DNA from: DATFWC01 sp045801465
Lineage (GTDB): Bacteria > Pseudomonadota > Alphaproteobacteria > Rhizobiales > Xanthobacteraceae
DNA length: 64,000 nt
Reading direction: 5' to 3'
NCBI GenBank assembly: GCA_045801465.1
Contig: JBJMSU010000065.1
Coordinates: 1-64,000, forward strand
In this document: positions 1 to 8,287 of the stretch, piece after piece
Position numbering within the stretch: position 1 is the first letter of the stretch
Layout: the number at the start of each line of letters is the position of its first letter
Notes under the pieces: model-generated
The model's input: the letters and a program-made list of their open reading frames with translations, nothing else
Database searches by the model: none
Told to the model about the DNA's origin: nothing
Program-made: the position numbers and the translations under genes

Positions 1-600
1 GCCGGCAGCATCGACCATTCGGTCGCGGCGGTCACGGTGCAAGGCGGGCTCGGATCGGCCGGCGGCCTCGTCGGCCTAAACGACGGCCTGATTTTGGCCT
101 CGAGCGCGTCGGGCACGGTGTCCGGCTCGGGCCTTGCCGGCGCATATGCTTCGCTCGGCGGCCTCGTCGGCATCAATCACGGGACAGTGCAGGATTCCAG
201 CGCAGCGGCGACGGTCGTCGGCTCCTTCGTCTATGCCGGCGGACTGGTCGGGTTCAACAGCGGCACGATCACCGGAACCAATCCCGGGCAGGTTCGCGCC
301 GACGGCACGGTAATGGTGGATGGCGACCACAGCACCGCCGGCGGCTTGGTTGGGTTCAATGCTCTCGGCGGCATTATTCACAACAGCGGCGCCTCCGGCT
401 CGGTTGCGATCGGTCTCTTCGGGACGAGCACCGATGTGCTCAACCTCGGCGGGCTGGTCGGACAGAACGCCGGCAGCATCGACCATTCGGTCGCGGCGGT
501 CACGGTGCAAGGCGGGCTCGGATCGGCGGGCGGCCTCGTCGGCCTGAACGACGGCATGATCTCGGCATCGAGCGCGTCGGGCTTAGTGTCCGGCTCGGGT
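1..600 (+). repeat. 468-bp-period near-identical duplication inside the GLUG region
   Basis: Bases 1-59 are identical to 469-527, and similarity continues with scattered changes to about 130/598. The offset of 468 bases is exactly 156 codons, so the frame is preserved. Nearby GLUG repeats are much more diverged at DNA level, so this looks like a recent in-frame segmental duplication. The copy may extend upstream of the window. Confidence 0.8.
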
Positions 601-3600
601 TTCGACGGCCGGTTTGTCATGCTGGGCGGCCTCGTCGGCAACAACAATGCGGGCGGCCAGATCACCGATTCGAGCGCAAGCGGGGCCGTCGCCCTCGGCA
701 CGTTTGGCAATGCGGGCGGTCTCGTTGGATTCAACCGCGGCTTCATCGCCAATTCGAGCGCCAGCGGTGCGGTGACGTCCGACGGGCTCTTTACCGCCAT
801 CGGTGGGCTGGTCGGCTACAACAGTGTCGGGGCCCACATCAGCAATTCTCAGGCTTCCGGCAGCGTGACCTCGCTCGCGAACGCCAGCAGCGAGACCGAG
901 ACCACCGACGCGGGCGGCCTGGTCGGCATCAATTACGGAATCCTGACCAACACCGGCGCGAGCGGTGCGGTGAGCGTCGGCGCGCACGGGAACGGCGGAG
1001 GTCTCGTCGGCTTCAATGGAGGCACCATCGCGACCTCGTTTGCCACCGGCGCGGTGACCGGCGCTGCGGGACTTCCCGACAGCGGTCCCGACAACGGCCA
1101 CCATACCCATCTCGGCGGGCTTGCCGGCACCAACCAGGGCACGATCACGGATTCCGGCGCCAGCGGTGAGGTCGGGTCTGCGGGCGTGGCGTTCCTCACG
1201 GCCGGCGGCCTGGTGGGCGACAACAGCGGCACGATCCTGCGCTCGTTCGCGCTCGGCAACGTGCGGGTCGGCGATCACGGCACGGCCGGCGGCCTGGTGG
1301 GCGACAACGGCGCGTCCGATTGCCAGGGCTGCATCATCGGCGACGGCCACAGCAATGAGGCGCGGATTGCCGATTCCCACGCCGGCGGCAGCGTGACCGG
1401 CGGTTCGGGAAGCCTGCTCGGTGGGCTTGCCGCCAGCAACAGCGGCAGCTTGACCAACACGTTCGCCACCGGCGCGGTGAGCGGCGGCAACGACAGCGTC
1501 ATCGGCGGCCTCGTGGGCGTCGTCGACGTGGGCGCCACGATCACCAACTCGCAGGCGCACGGTTCGGTCAGCGGGCTCGGTATTCACAGCGTCGTCGGTG
1601 GGCTGGTCGGCGTGAGCTTCGGCACCATCGCCGGCTCAAGGGCCGCGGGAGCCGTCACCGCGGCGTCCCAGAGCTACGCCGGTGGCCTGGTCGGAATCAA
1701 TCTCGGCAACGTCCAGCAATCGCTTGCGCTGTCGAGCGTGTCGGTGACCGGGACTGGGACCAGGTCTATCCTCGGCGGGCTCGTCGGCATGAACGCGGGG
1801 ACGATCAATCTGTCCGCCTCGTCGGCCAGCGTCATCGGCGGCTCCCTGAGTTCCGTCGGCGGGCTTGTCGGCGCCAATGTGGCGCTCCTCGGCATTCCGC
1901 CCGGACTGACCCTCAACGGCTCGAGCTTCCCGGTCGGCACGATCACCCAATCCTTGGCGTTCGGCGCGGTGAGCGGCGGGCCCGGCAGTCACGTCGGCGG
2001 CCTGATCGGCGACAACGGCGGGTCGATCAGCGGCCTCACGGCCAGTCAGAGCGTGATCGGCGGGGAAAACAGCGTCGTCGGCGGGCTGGTGGGCAGGAAT
2101 GGCGGGCTGACTTCGATCCCGGGGCTTCCCTCGATCTTCGCGACCTGCACCCAGGCGGCTTGCATCGCGCTCCAGAACGCGTCCGTGTCGTCGGCGCCTG
2201 GCAGCATTGCAAAGTCGCAGGCGACCGGGAACGTGACCGGCGGCGTCGGCAGCGTAGTCGGCGGGTTGGTCGGCGAGAATCCCGGGCTGATCAGTGAATC
2301 CACCGCCTCCGGTATTGTCGGCGGCGGCGAGGGCAGCTCTGTCGGTGGGCTCGTGGGGCGCAACGTCCACGGCCGGATCACCCTGGCGGCGGCAACCTCC
2401 ACGGTCATTGGCGGCCATGGGAGCATGGTCGGCGGCCTCGTCGGCCTCAACCTTGCTGGGTTGATCCAAGACAGCTTTGCGAGCGGTTCGGTGAGCGGCG
2501 GCGACGGCAGCATTGCCGGCGGACTCGTTGCCGCCAACCTCGGCACGGTGTCGCGCAGCTTCGCTAACGGCGCCGTCACCGGCGGCGACGACAGTCATGT
2601 CGGCGGTCTTGTCGGCGTGAACTACGCGATCCCGGGCTTCAGCGGAGATGTCGCCAGCGGCACGATCTCGCAATCGTACGCGACCGGGGCAGCGACCGGC
2701 GGTGCCGGCAGCACGGTCGGCGGTCTCGTCGCCGACAATGGCGGCACCGTCGACCAGACCTATGCCACCGGCTTGGTGACGGGTGGGCCCGGCAGCACGA
2801 CGGGCGGTCTCATCGCGGTGAACTCTGCGACCTTCGTGGTTCCCGATGGGTTGTTGAGTGACGGTGGTGGCCCCGCCAGCGTGACTGCCGCGCTCGGCGG
2901 GCCTACCGAGACCGGCACGGTCACGTTCTCATACTGGGACAAGCAGACCACCGGACAGACGAGCAGCGACGGTGGCACGGGCCTGACGACTGCGCAGTTC
3001 AACTCCGGCCTGCCGGCGGGATTCGATCCTGCAGTCTGGGGCGTGCTTCCGGGGGAAAGCTATCCGTTCCTCCACGGCCAGCCGGTCGGCACGATCCAGC
3101 CCGTGGGCCCGCTTCCGCCGCCGCCGCCCGACGTAACGCCGCTGCCCCCCTTGCAGGAAGTCCTGCTGCCGCCGCCGCCCCAGCAGCAAGTGGTCGAGCT
3201 ACGGCAGACGGACCCCCAACCCACCGGCGAAGTGGTGTCGACGCAGTCGCCGCCAACGACCGGCAGCACCTCGCGTCCGTCCGACCAGGCCTCTGGGCGT
3301 GGGCCGCTGCGGCCTGACGGCAGGCCGAGCAACGTCCCGCCGATCGGCGAGACGCGCTTCATCAACAATGAGGTCGTGTTCCAGATCTGCAGCGACGTGC
3401 CGGCGCAGCGCATCCAATCCACCATGCGCCGCCTGCGCCTCGATCTTCTCTCCTCGCAGTCGCTTGGATTGATTGGTTGCACGGTCTATCACTCGCGCAT
3501 CACCAACGGCCGTTCCGTGCGAGATATCATCATCGCGCTCGAGCGCGACCGGCTCATCGACGAAGTGACGCCGAACTACACGTTCGCTCTCGCGCAGGAC

Positions 3601-4500
3601 GCCAGCGCGCCGGCCCCGGCCGCGGCGGGCGAGGCCGCGCAGTACGCGGTCGCCAAGCTTCGCCTTGCCGAGGCTCACCAGCTGGCCAAGGGCGACAATG
3701 TGCTCATCGCGGTGATCGACTCCGAGATCGATGCCAAGCATCCGGACCTCGAAGGCGCCATCGCGGCGCGCTACGACGCGGTCGGACCGGCCGACAAGCC
3801 GCATCCGCACGGCACCGGCATGGCGGGAGCGATCGCATCGCACCGCAAGCTCATCGGCACGGCGCCGGGCGCCCGCCTTCTCGCCATCCGTGCTTTCGGC
3901 AGCGGATCGGGTGGTGCCCAGGGCACTACCGTCCAGATCGTCAAAGGCATCGACTGGGCGATCAGTCAGGGCGCCAAGATCGTCAACATGAGCTTCGCCG
4001 GCCCCAAGGACCCGACCTTGCAGAAGGCCTTCAAGGCGGCTCTCGACAAGAGCGTCGTGCTGATCGCCGCGGCCGGCAATGCCGGACCGAAGTCGCCGCC
4101 GCTCTATCCCGGCGCCGACCCCAGCGTGATCGCAGTCTCGGCGACGGATGCCGACGACCAGGTCTACACCAACGCGAACCGCGGCAAGTACGTGGCGGTG
4201 GCGGCTCCCGGGGTCGATATCCTGGTGCCGGCTCCGCAGGGCAATTACGAGCTCACCACCGGGACCTCGGTCGCGTCGGCAGAGGTGAGCGGCGTGGCGG
4301 CGCTGCTGCTCCAGCGCGATCCCAAGATGGATCCGGCGACGGTGCGCGAAATCCTCACCTCGACGGCCAACCTTCTGGGGGCCAAAGGCCGCACCGATGA
4401 GCTTGGTTACGGCCTGGTTGATGCCTACAAAGCTTTGCTGTCGGTCAACGCGAAGTCGGCAAGCGCGCCGGGAGCCGTGGCGGCGACCTCGCGCAATTGA
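1..4500 (+). CDS. GLUG-repeat surface protein with C-terminal S8 (subtilisin) protease, 5'-truncated
   Basis: The frame is open from base 1, so the N-terminus (probably secretion signal and adhesin head) lies outside the window. In window numbering, about residues 1-950 hold roughly 29 copies of a GGLVGxN motif (GLUG-type repeats, probably a beta-helix stalk). A proline-rich linker near 1035-1065 follows. A pro-domain-like stretch (about 1120-1195) leads into a subtilisin domain with catalytic D1240 (VIDSEID), H1270 (HGTG), oxyanion N1360 (AAGNAG) and S1423 (GTSVAS). All catalytic residues are present, so an active protease is expected. GLUG repeats are known in secreted adhesins and IgA-protease-like proteins; this pairing suggests a surface protease or self-processing adhesin (inference). 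Bases 1-59 reappear identically at 469-527. Confidence 0.85.
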   Translation, partial: AGSIDHSVAAVTVQGGLGSAGGLVGLNDGLILASSASGTVSGSGLAGAYASLGGLVGINHGTVQDSSAAATVVGSFVYAGGLVGFNSGTITGTNPGQVRADGTVMVDGDHSTAGGLVGFNALGGIIHNSGASGSVAIGLFGTSTDVLNLGGLVGQNAGSIDHSVAAVTVQGGLGSAGGLVGLNDGMISASSASGLVSGSGFDGRFVMLGGLVGNNNAGGQITDSSASGAVALGTFGNAGGLVGFNRGFIANSSASGAVTSDGLFTAIGGLVGYNSVGAHISNSQASGSVTSLANASSETETTDAGGLVGINYGILTNTGASGAVSVGAHGNGGGLVGFNGGTIATSFATGAVTGAAGLPDSGPDNGHHTHLGGLAGTNQGTITDSGASGEVGSAGVAFLTAGGLVGDNSGTILRSFALGNVRVGDHGTAGGLVGDNGASDCQGCIIGDGHSNEARIADSHAGGSVTGGSGSLLGGLAASNSGSLTNTFATGAVSGGNDSVIGGLVGVVDVGATITNSQAHGSVSGLGIHSVVGGLVGVSFGTIAGSRAAGAVTAASQSYAGGLVGINLGNVQQSLALSSVSVTGTGTRSILGGLVGMNAGTINLSASSASVIGGSLSSVGGLVGANVALLGIPPGLTLNGSSFPVGTITQSLAFGAVSGGPGSHVGGLIGDNGGSISGLTASQSVIGGENSVVGGLVGRNGGLTSIPGLPSIFATCTQAACIALQNASVSSAPGSIAKSQATGNVTGGVGSVVGGLVGENPGLISESTASGIVGGGEGSSVGGLVGRNVHGRITLAAATSTVIGGHGSMVGGLVGLNLAGLIQDSFASGSVSGGDGSIAGGLVAANLGTVSRSFANGAVTGGDDSHVGGLVGVNYAIPGFSGDVASGTISQSYATGAATGGAGSTVGGLVADNGGTVDQTYATGLVTGGPGSTTGGLIAVNSATFVVPDGLLSDGGGPASVTAALGGPTETGTVTFSYWDKQTTGQTSSDGGTGLTTAQFNSGLPAGFDPAVWGVLPGESYPFLHGQPVGTIQPVGPLPPPPPDVTPLPPLQEVLLPPPPQQQVVELRQTDPQPTGEVVSTQSPPTTGSTSRPSDQASGRGPLRPDGRPSNVPPIGETRFINNEVVFQICSDVPAQRIQSTMRRLRLDLLSSQSLGLIGCTVYHSRITNGRSVRDIIIALERDRLIDEVTPNYTFALAQDASAPAPAAAGEAAQYAVAKLRLAEAHQLAKGDNVLIAVIDSEIDAKHPDLEGAIAARYDAVGPADKPHPHGTGMAGAIASHRKLIGTAPGARLLAIRAFGSGSGGAQGTTVQIVKGIDWAISQGAKIVNMSFAGPKDPTLQKAFKAALDKSVVLIAAAGNAGPKSPPLYPGADPSVIAVSATDADDQVYTNANRGKYVAVAAPGVDILVPAPQGNYELTTGTSVASAEVSGVAALLLQRDPKMDPATVREILTSTANLLGAKGRTDELGYGLVDAYKALLSVNAKSASAPGAVAATSRN

Positions 4501-4675
4501 CGGGCATTGCCTCGGTGCTGGTGCGGCGCGTGCATAGCTTGCGCGCGCCGCACGCATTTCCGGCGACAAATTGTTGAATTGCGCCGCCGCCATTGGTGCT
4601 ATACGCCAGACACGATTGGAAACGTGAAAACGGCACCGGATCAACGGCGCCGAGATCAATCGAAAGGGAGCGACA

Positions 4676-6640
4676 ATGGGACACGAGGAAACCCACCCGA
4701 AGGTCAATCGACGCAAGTTCCTGGCCGGCGTTGCAGTGGCGGGCGCGGCCGCGCCCGGCATCGCCAATGCGGCCACTTCCGCGACATCGGCCACCAGTGC
4801 GCCGCGGCCTTCCGTGCTGCCGCCGTCAGCCGCCGTTGCGGCGGCAGAGACCGGCACCCCGCCGGCAATGCCGCATGCCAAGGGACCGGCCGGATCGGAT
4901 TTCATGGTGGATGTCATCAAGACACTCGACATCCCCTACCTGCCGTCCAACCCGGCTTCAAGCTTCCGCGGCCTGCACGAGTCGCTGATCAACTACGGCA
5001 ACAACACCAAGCCCGAATTCCTCACCTGTCTGCATGAGGAATCCGCCGTCGGCATGTGCCACGGCTATTTCAAGGTGACCGGCAAGCCGTTGATGACGCT
5101 GTGCCACGGCACCGTGGGCCTGCAGCACGCCGCGATGGCGATCTACAACGCCTGGTGCGATCGCGTGCCGATGATCGTCGTCGGCGGCAACGACCTCGAT
5201 GCCGCCAAGCGTCCGCCCGGTGTGCCGACGTTCCATTCGGCGCAGGACATCAATGCGATGGTGCGCGACTTCACCAAATGGGACGACACGCCGGTGTCGC
5301 TGCAGCACTTCGCGCAATCGTTCGTTCGCGCCTACAAGATCGCCATGACGCCGCCCTATGGGCCGGTTGCGATCTCGCTCGATGCCGGCCTGCAGCAGGA
5401 GCCGGTCCACGAGAACAGCGAGCGCTTGTACATCCCGCGCCATGTGCCGACGGCGCCGCCGCAAGGCGACGCCAACGCGGTGCGCGAGGCGGCCCGTCTG
5501 CTCGCCAACGCGCAGAACCCGGTGATCGTCGTCGACCGTGCAGCCCGCAGCGAAAACGGCATCCGGCTCCTGGTGCAGTTGGCCGAGGCGCTGCAGGCGC
5601 CGGTGGTCGACCAGGGCGGCCGGATGAACTTCCCCAAGACTCATTATCTCGCGAGCGCACCGACGGTGGTCGGCCGCGCCGACGTGATCATCGGCATGGA
5701 ATTGTCCGATTATTGGGGCACGGTGAATGCGTGGATCGACAACGGCGGCGATGACGGCACCGGCTTGCGCGAGTCGCGCATCAAGCCCGACACCAAGCTG
5801 ATCAGCATCAGCTCCGTCGACCTCAACACCAAGGCCAACTACCAGGACTTCCAGCGCTTCCAGACGATCGACGTGCAGATGGCCGGCGATGCCGAGGCGA
5901 CGCTTCCGGCGTTGATCGACGCCGTCAAGGCTGCCATTCCCAACGACCGCAAGGCGGCGATCGAGAAGCGCGGCGAGGCGTTGAAGAAAGCGCGTGCCGA
6001 GGCGATGGAGCGCACCCGGGCCGCGGCGGCGGTCGCCTGGGACGCCAGCCCGATCAGCACGGCACGCCTGGTGATGGAGACCTACGCCGCGATCAAGGAC
6101 CTCGACTGGTCACTGGTCGCATCCTCCGGCAATGTCAGCAATTGGCCGAACCGGTTGTGGCCGATGGAGAAGCATTACCACTGGCTCGGCGCCTCGGGTG
6201 GTTACGGCGTCGGCTATGGCGCGCCAGCCTCGGTGGGCGCGGCGCTCGGCAACCGCGAGGTCGGGCGCTTCTCCGTCTCGATCCAGGCCGACGGCGACCT
6301 GATGTATGCGCCGGGCGTGCTGTGGACTGCGGCGCACCACAACATTCCGCTGCTGGCGGTCATGCACAACAATCGCGGCTACCATCAGGAAGTCATGCAC
6401 GTGCAGCGTCTGTCGAACCGGCGCAATCGTGTCGCCAGCCTCGGCAAGACCATGGGCCCGATCGGGACCTCGATCGAAGGGCCCGATATCGACTACGCGA
6501 AAATGGCTGCGTCCATGGGATTGTGGTCGGCGGGTCCCATCAAGGACCCCGCCGAGCTCGCGCCGGCGCTGAAGCGCGCGGTCGCGGCGGTGAAATCCGG
6601 TCAGCCCGCGCTGATCGACGTGTGGACTCAGCCGCGGTGA
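4676..6640 (+). CDS. Tat-exported thiamine-diphosphate-dependent enzyme (acetolactate synthase/pyruvate oxidase fold)
   Basis: 654 residues; ATG after the ribosome site AAAGGGAG. The N-terminus has a twin-arginine signal (NRRKFLAGVAV, residues 11-21) and an Ala-rich region ending near residue 31, so folded export with bound cofactor is expected. The three-domain ThDP layout is visible: the N-terminal pyrimidine domain with the glutamate of LHEESAVGM (about E121), a central domain around 250-420, and a C-terminal pyrophosphate domain with ADGD (538-541) and HNN (564-566). Relatives act on 2-keto acids. The exact reaction cannot be read from sequence. A cytochrome c gene starts 8 bases after the stop, suggesting electrons from the substrate pass to cytochrome c in the periplasm (inference). 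Confidence 0.85.
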   Translation: MGHEETHPKVNRRKFLAGVAVAGAAAPGIANAATSATSATSAPRPSVLPPSAAVAAAETGTPPAMPHAKGPAGSDFMVDVIKTLDIPYLPSNPASSFRGLHESLINYGNNTKPEFLTCLHEESAVGMCHGYFKVTGKPLMTLCHGTVGLQHAAMAIYNAWCDRVPMIVVGGNDLDAAKRPPGVPTFHSAQDINAMVRDFTKWDDTPVSLQHFAQSFVRAYKIAMTPPYGPVAISLDAGLQQEPVHENSERLYIPRHVPTAPPQGDANAVREAARLLANAQNPVIVVDRAARSENGIRLLVQLAEALQAPVVDQGGRMNFPKTHYLASAPTVVGRADVIIGMELSDYWGTVNAWIDNGGDDGTGLRESRIKPDTKLISISSVDLNTKANYQDFQRFQTIDVQMAGDAEATLPALIDAVKAAIPNDRKAAIEKRGEALKKARAEAMERTRAAAAVAWDASPISTARLVMETYAAIKDLDWSLVASSGNVSNWPNRLWPMEKHYHWLGASGGYGVGYGAPASVGAALGNREVGRFSVSIQADGDLMYAPGVLWTAAHHNIPLLAVMHNNRGYHQEVMHVQRLSNRRNRVASLGKTMGPIGTSIEGPDIDYAKMAASMGLWSAGPIKDPAELAPALKRAVAAVKSGQPALIDVWTQPR

Positions 6641-6648
6641 GGCGCGTC

Positions 6649-6999
6649 ATGGTTCGTTTGCGTTTGCGCGTGGGGCTGGCGGCGCTCGCCGCCGGTCTCC
6701 TGTTCGCTCCGGGGACGGCTCTTGCCGCCTCCGCCGACAAAGGCAAGACCGCCTACGTCAAGTACGGCTGCTGGCAATGCCATGGTTTCCAGGGGCAGGG
6801 CGGTGTCGCCGGCCCGAAACTGGCGCCGGACACGATCCCGTCCGAGGCATTCGTGGCGTTCGTCCGCACCACCAATCGCGCCATGCCGCCGTACAGCGAG
6901 GCGGTGCTGCCCAACGAGGATCTCGCCGACATCCACGCTTATCTGCAGACCGTGGCCAAGCCGCCGGATCCGAAGAGCATCCCGCTGCTGAATCAATAG
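6649..6999 (+). CDS. Small exported c-type cytochrome
   Basis: 116 residues. A Sec signal peptide (residues 1-26, ending ALA) is followed by a single haem-binding motif CWQCH at 41-45 and a probable axial Met79 in NRAMPP. It is a class I monohaem cytochrome domain of normal small size. The ATG lies 8 bases after the stop of the Tat-exported ThDP enzyme, so the two are very likely co-transcribed and the cytochrome is its probable electron acceptor (inference from context). A 17-bp perfect hairpin follows downstream. Confidence 0.85.
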   Translation: MVRLRLRVGLAALAAGLLFAPGTALAASADKGKTAYVKYGCWQCHGFQGQGGVAGPKLAPDTIPSEAFVAFVRTTNRAMPPYSEAVLPNEDLADIHAYLQTVAKPPDPKSIPLLNQ

Positions 7000-7007
7000 T
7001 TTGGCAC

Positions 7008-7161
7008 GTAGGGTGGGTGTGAGGCGCGTCACGAGGCCTCGCGATTGCCTCGCAGTCCTGCGCGCCGAAACCCACCATTCCCCGTCCGGCCGTTGGTGGG
7101 TTTCGGCGCGCCACGCAGCGGTGCCATTGGCAGCCGTGCATGGCGCCTCAACGCACCCTAC
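7008..7161. repeat. Nested palindromic intergenic element with 17-bp perfect stem
   Basis: Outer arms at 7008-7027 and 7143-7161 share GTAGGGTG...GAGGCGC imperfectly. Inner arms 7061-7077 and 7094-7110 (CGCGCCGAAACCCACCA and its complement) match perfectly over 17 bp around a 16-base loop. It separates two convergent genes and probably acts as a bidirectional terminator. It overlaps the last codons of the minus-strand dehydrogenase gene. Confidence 0.8.
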
Positions 7162-8168
7162 GATCTTTTGCTCAACCCCACGATCTCATCGAGCAGGGCC
7201 TGTGGCACGTCGAGTCCGTGCTCGGCCGCGGCGCGTCGCTGCTCGTAACGGCGCGCACCGGGGAGTCGCGCGCCGGGCTCCGCCTCGATGGTCGCCGCGA
7301 GACCTGCGAGACGGTCGGTCACCGTGGAACCGCCGAGCGCTTCGGGCGAAAGGGCGATGATGAGCTGGCCGGTTTCGGGCGGCGGCCCCTCCGTGTCGAA
7401 GAACGAGCTCGACTCGTAGGCGAAGCGGGCGCCGGTGAGACCACCTGCAAGAATCTCGACCATGAGCGCGAGCGCGGTTCCCTTGGCGTCGCCCATGGGG
7501 ATCATCGTTCCCTGGATCGCGGCCTCGGGATCGGTGGTGGGACGCCCGTCGCGGTCGAGCGCCCATCCTTCCGGGATGGGCTCGCCTTTCTGCTTGGCGA
7601 GCAGCAGGCGGCCGCGCGGAATCTTGGAGAGCGACAGATCGATCACGATGGGGTCGCGTCCGCGCACCGGCCCCGCGAAGGCGATCGGATTGGTGCCGAA
7701 CAACCCGCGCCGCGCGTTCCATGGCGCAATGCCGGGGGGCGTATTGGCGAACATCAACGCCGCAGTGCCCGCGCGCGCCAGGCGCTCGACATGCAGGCCG
7801 GCAACGCCGCAGTGATTGGAGCGGTTGATGGCTGCGGCCGCAATGCCGTGCGCCCGGCAAAGCGGCGGCAGCCGCGCGATGGCGAGATCGATCGCCGGGT
7901 AGGCGAAGCCGAGCGCCGCATCGATGACAAGCGCCGCCGGCGCCATCGAGGTGACCTGCGGCGCGGCAAGCCCGTCCACCTTGCCGCTCCGCGCCTGGCC
8001 CGCATAGGAGGGGACGCGCGAAAGGCCGTGGCTCTTGATGCCATCGGCCTCGGCGCCGACCAGCGCGGCTGCGACCGAACGCGCGTTCTCAGGCTTGGTG
8101 CGGTTCGCCGTGAGCGCCGCAACGACGAGGTCGCGCGCGGCGTCGAGGGAAATGGTCTTGGTGGACAT
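7158..8168 (-). CDS. LDH2/MDH2-family NAD(P)-dependent 2-hydroxyacid dehydrogenase, possibly (R)-sulfolactate dehydrogenase
   Basis: 336 residues, ATG at 8168 (MSTKTISLD). The fold is that of the Ldh/ComC family, which is unrelated to classical lactate dehydrogenase. The conserved SNHCGVAG segment holds the catalytic histidine, and the GTNPIAFAGP and KIPRGR regions are in place. Family members oxidise malate, lactate, ureidoglycolate or (R)-sulfolactate. The two genes upstream on the same strand encode a split lyase resembling sulfolactate sulfo-lyase, so a ComC-like role on sulfolactate is attractive but not proven. A palindromic repeat (8190-8280) lies between this gene and the lyase genes. 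Confidence 0.8.
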   Translation of the reverse strand: MSTKTISLDAARDLVVAALTANRTKPENARSVAAALVGAEADGIKSHGLSRVPSYAGQARSGKVDGLAAPQVTSMAPAALVIDAALGFAYPAIDLAIARLPPLCRAHGIAAAAINRSNHCGVAGLHVERLARAGTAALMFANTPPGIAPWNARRGLFGTNPIAFAGPVRGRDPIVIDLSLSKIPRGRLLLAKQKGEPIPEGWALDRDGRPTTDPEAAIQGTMIPMGDAKGTALALMVEILAGGLTGARFAYESSSFFDTEGPPPETGQLIIALSPEALGGSTVTDRLAGLAATIEAEPGARLPGARRYEQRRAAAEHGLDVPQALLDEIVGLSKRS

Positions 8169-8189
8169 GATCGAGTTGATCGGATTGTT

Positions 8190-8280
8190 GTCGTTCCCGC
8201 GCAGGCGGGAACCCATGACCACCGGCAGCGCGAAAAAAGTACCGACTGTGGTTATGGGTCCCCGCCTGCGCGGGGACGAC
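8190..8280. repeat. Dispersed palindrome, family A (copy 1)
   Basis: Arms begin GTCGTTCCCGCGCAGGCGGG and end in the near-complement CCCGCCTGCGCGGGGACGAC, with an inner pair ATGACCAC/GTGGTTAT. The same element occurs at 12069-12159, 16685-16776 and 21527-21653. It sits between the lyase large subunit gene and the dehydrogenase gene of one operon and could stabilise or attenuate the transcript. Confidence 0.9.
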
Positions 8281-8287
8281 GAGACCG

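Noticed and set aside
76..2673. Long minus-strand open frames opposite the GLUG repeats
   Set aside because: They are produced by the high-GC, repetitive coding strand; no ribosome sites, no domains, and codon use is mirrored from the real gene.
3199..4932. 577-codon minus-strand open frame across the protease domain and the promoter of the ThDP gene
   Set aside because: It overlaps the intact catalytic domain on the other strand, has Arg/Gly/Ala-rich composition and no recognisable motif.
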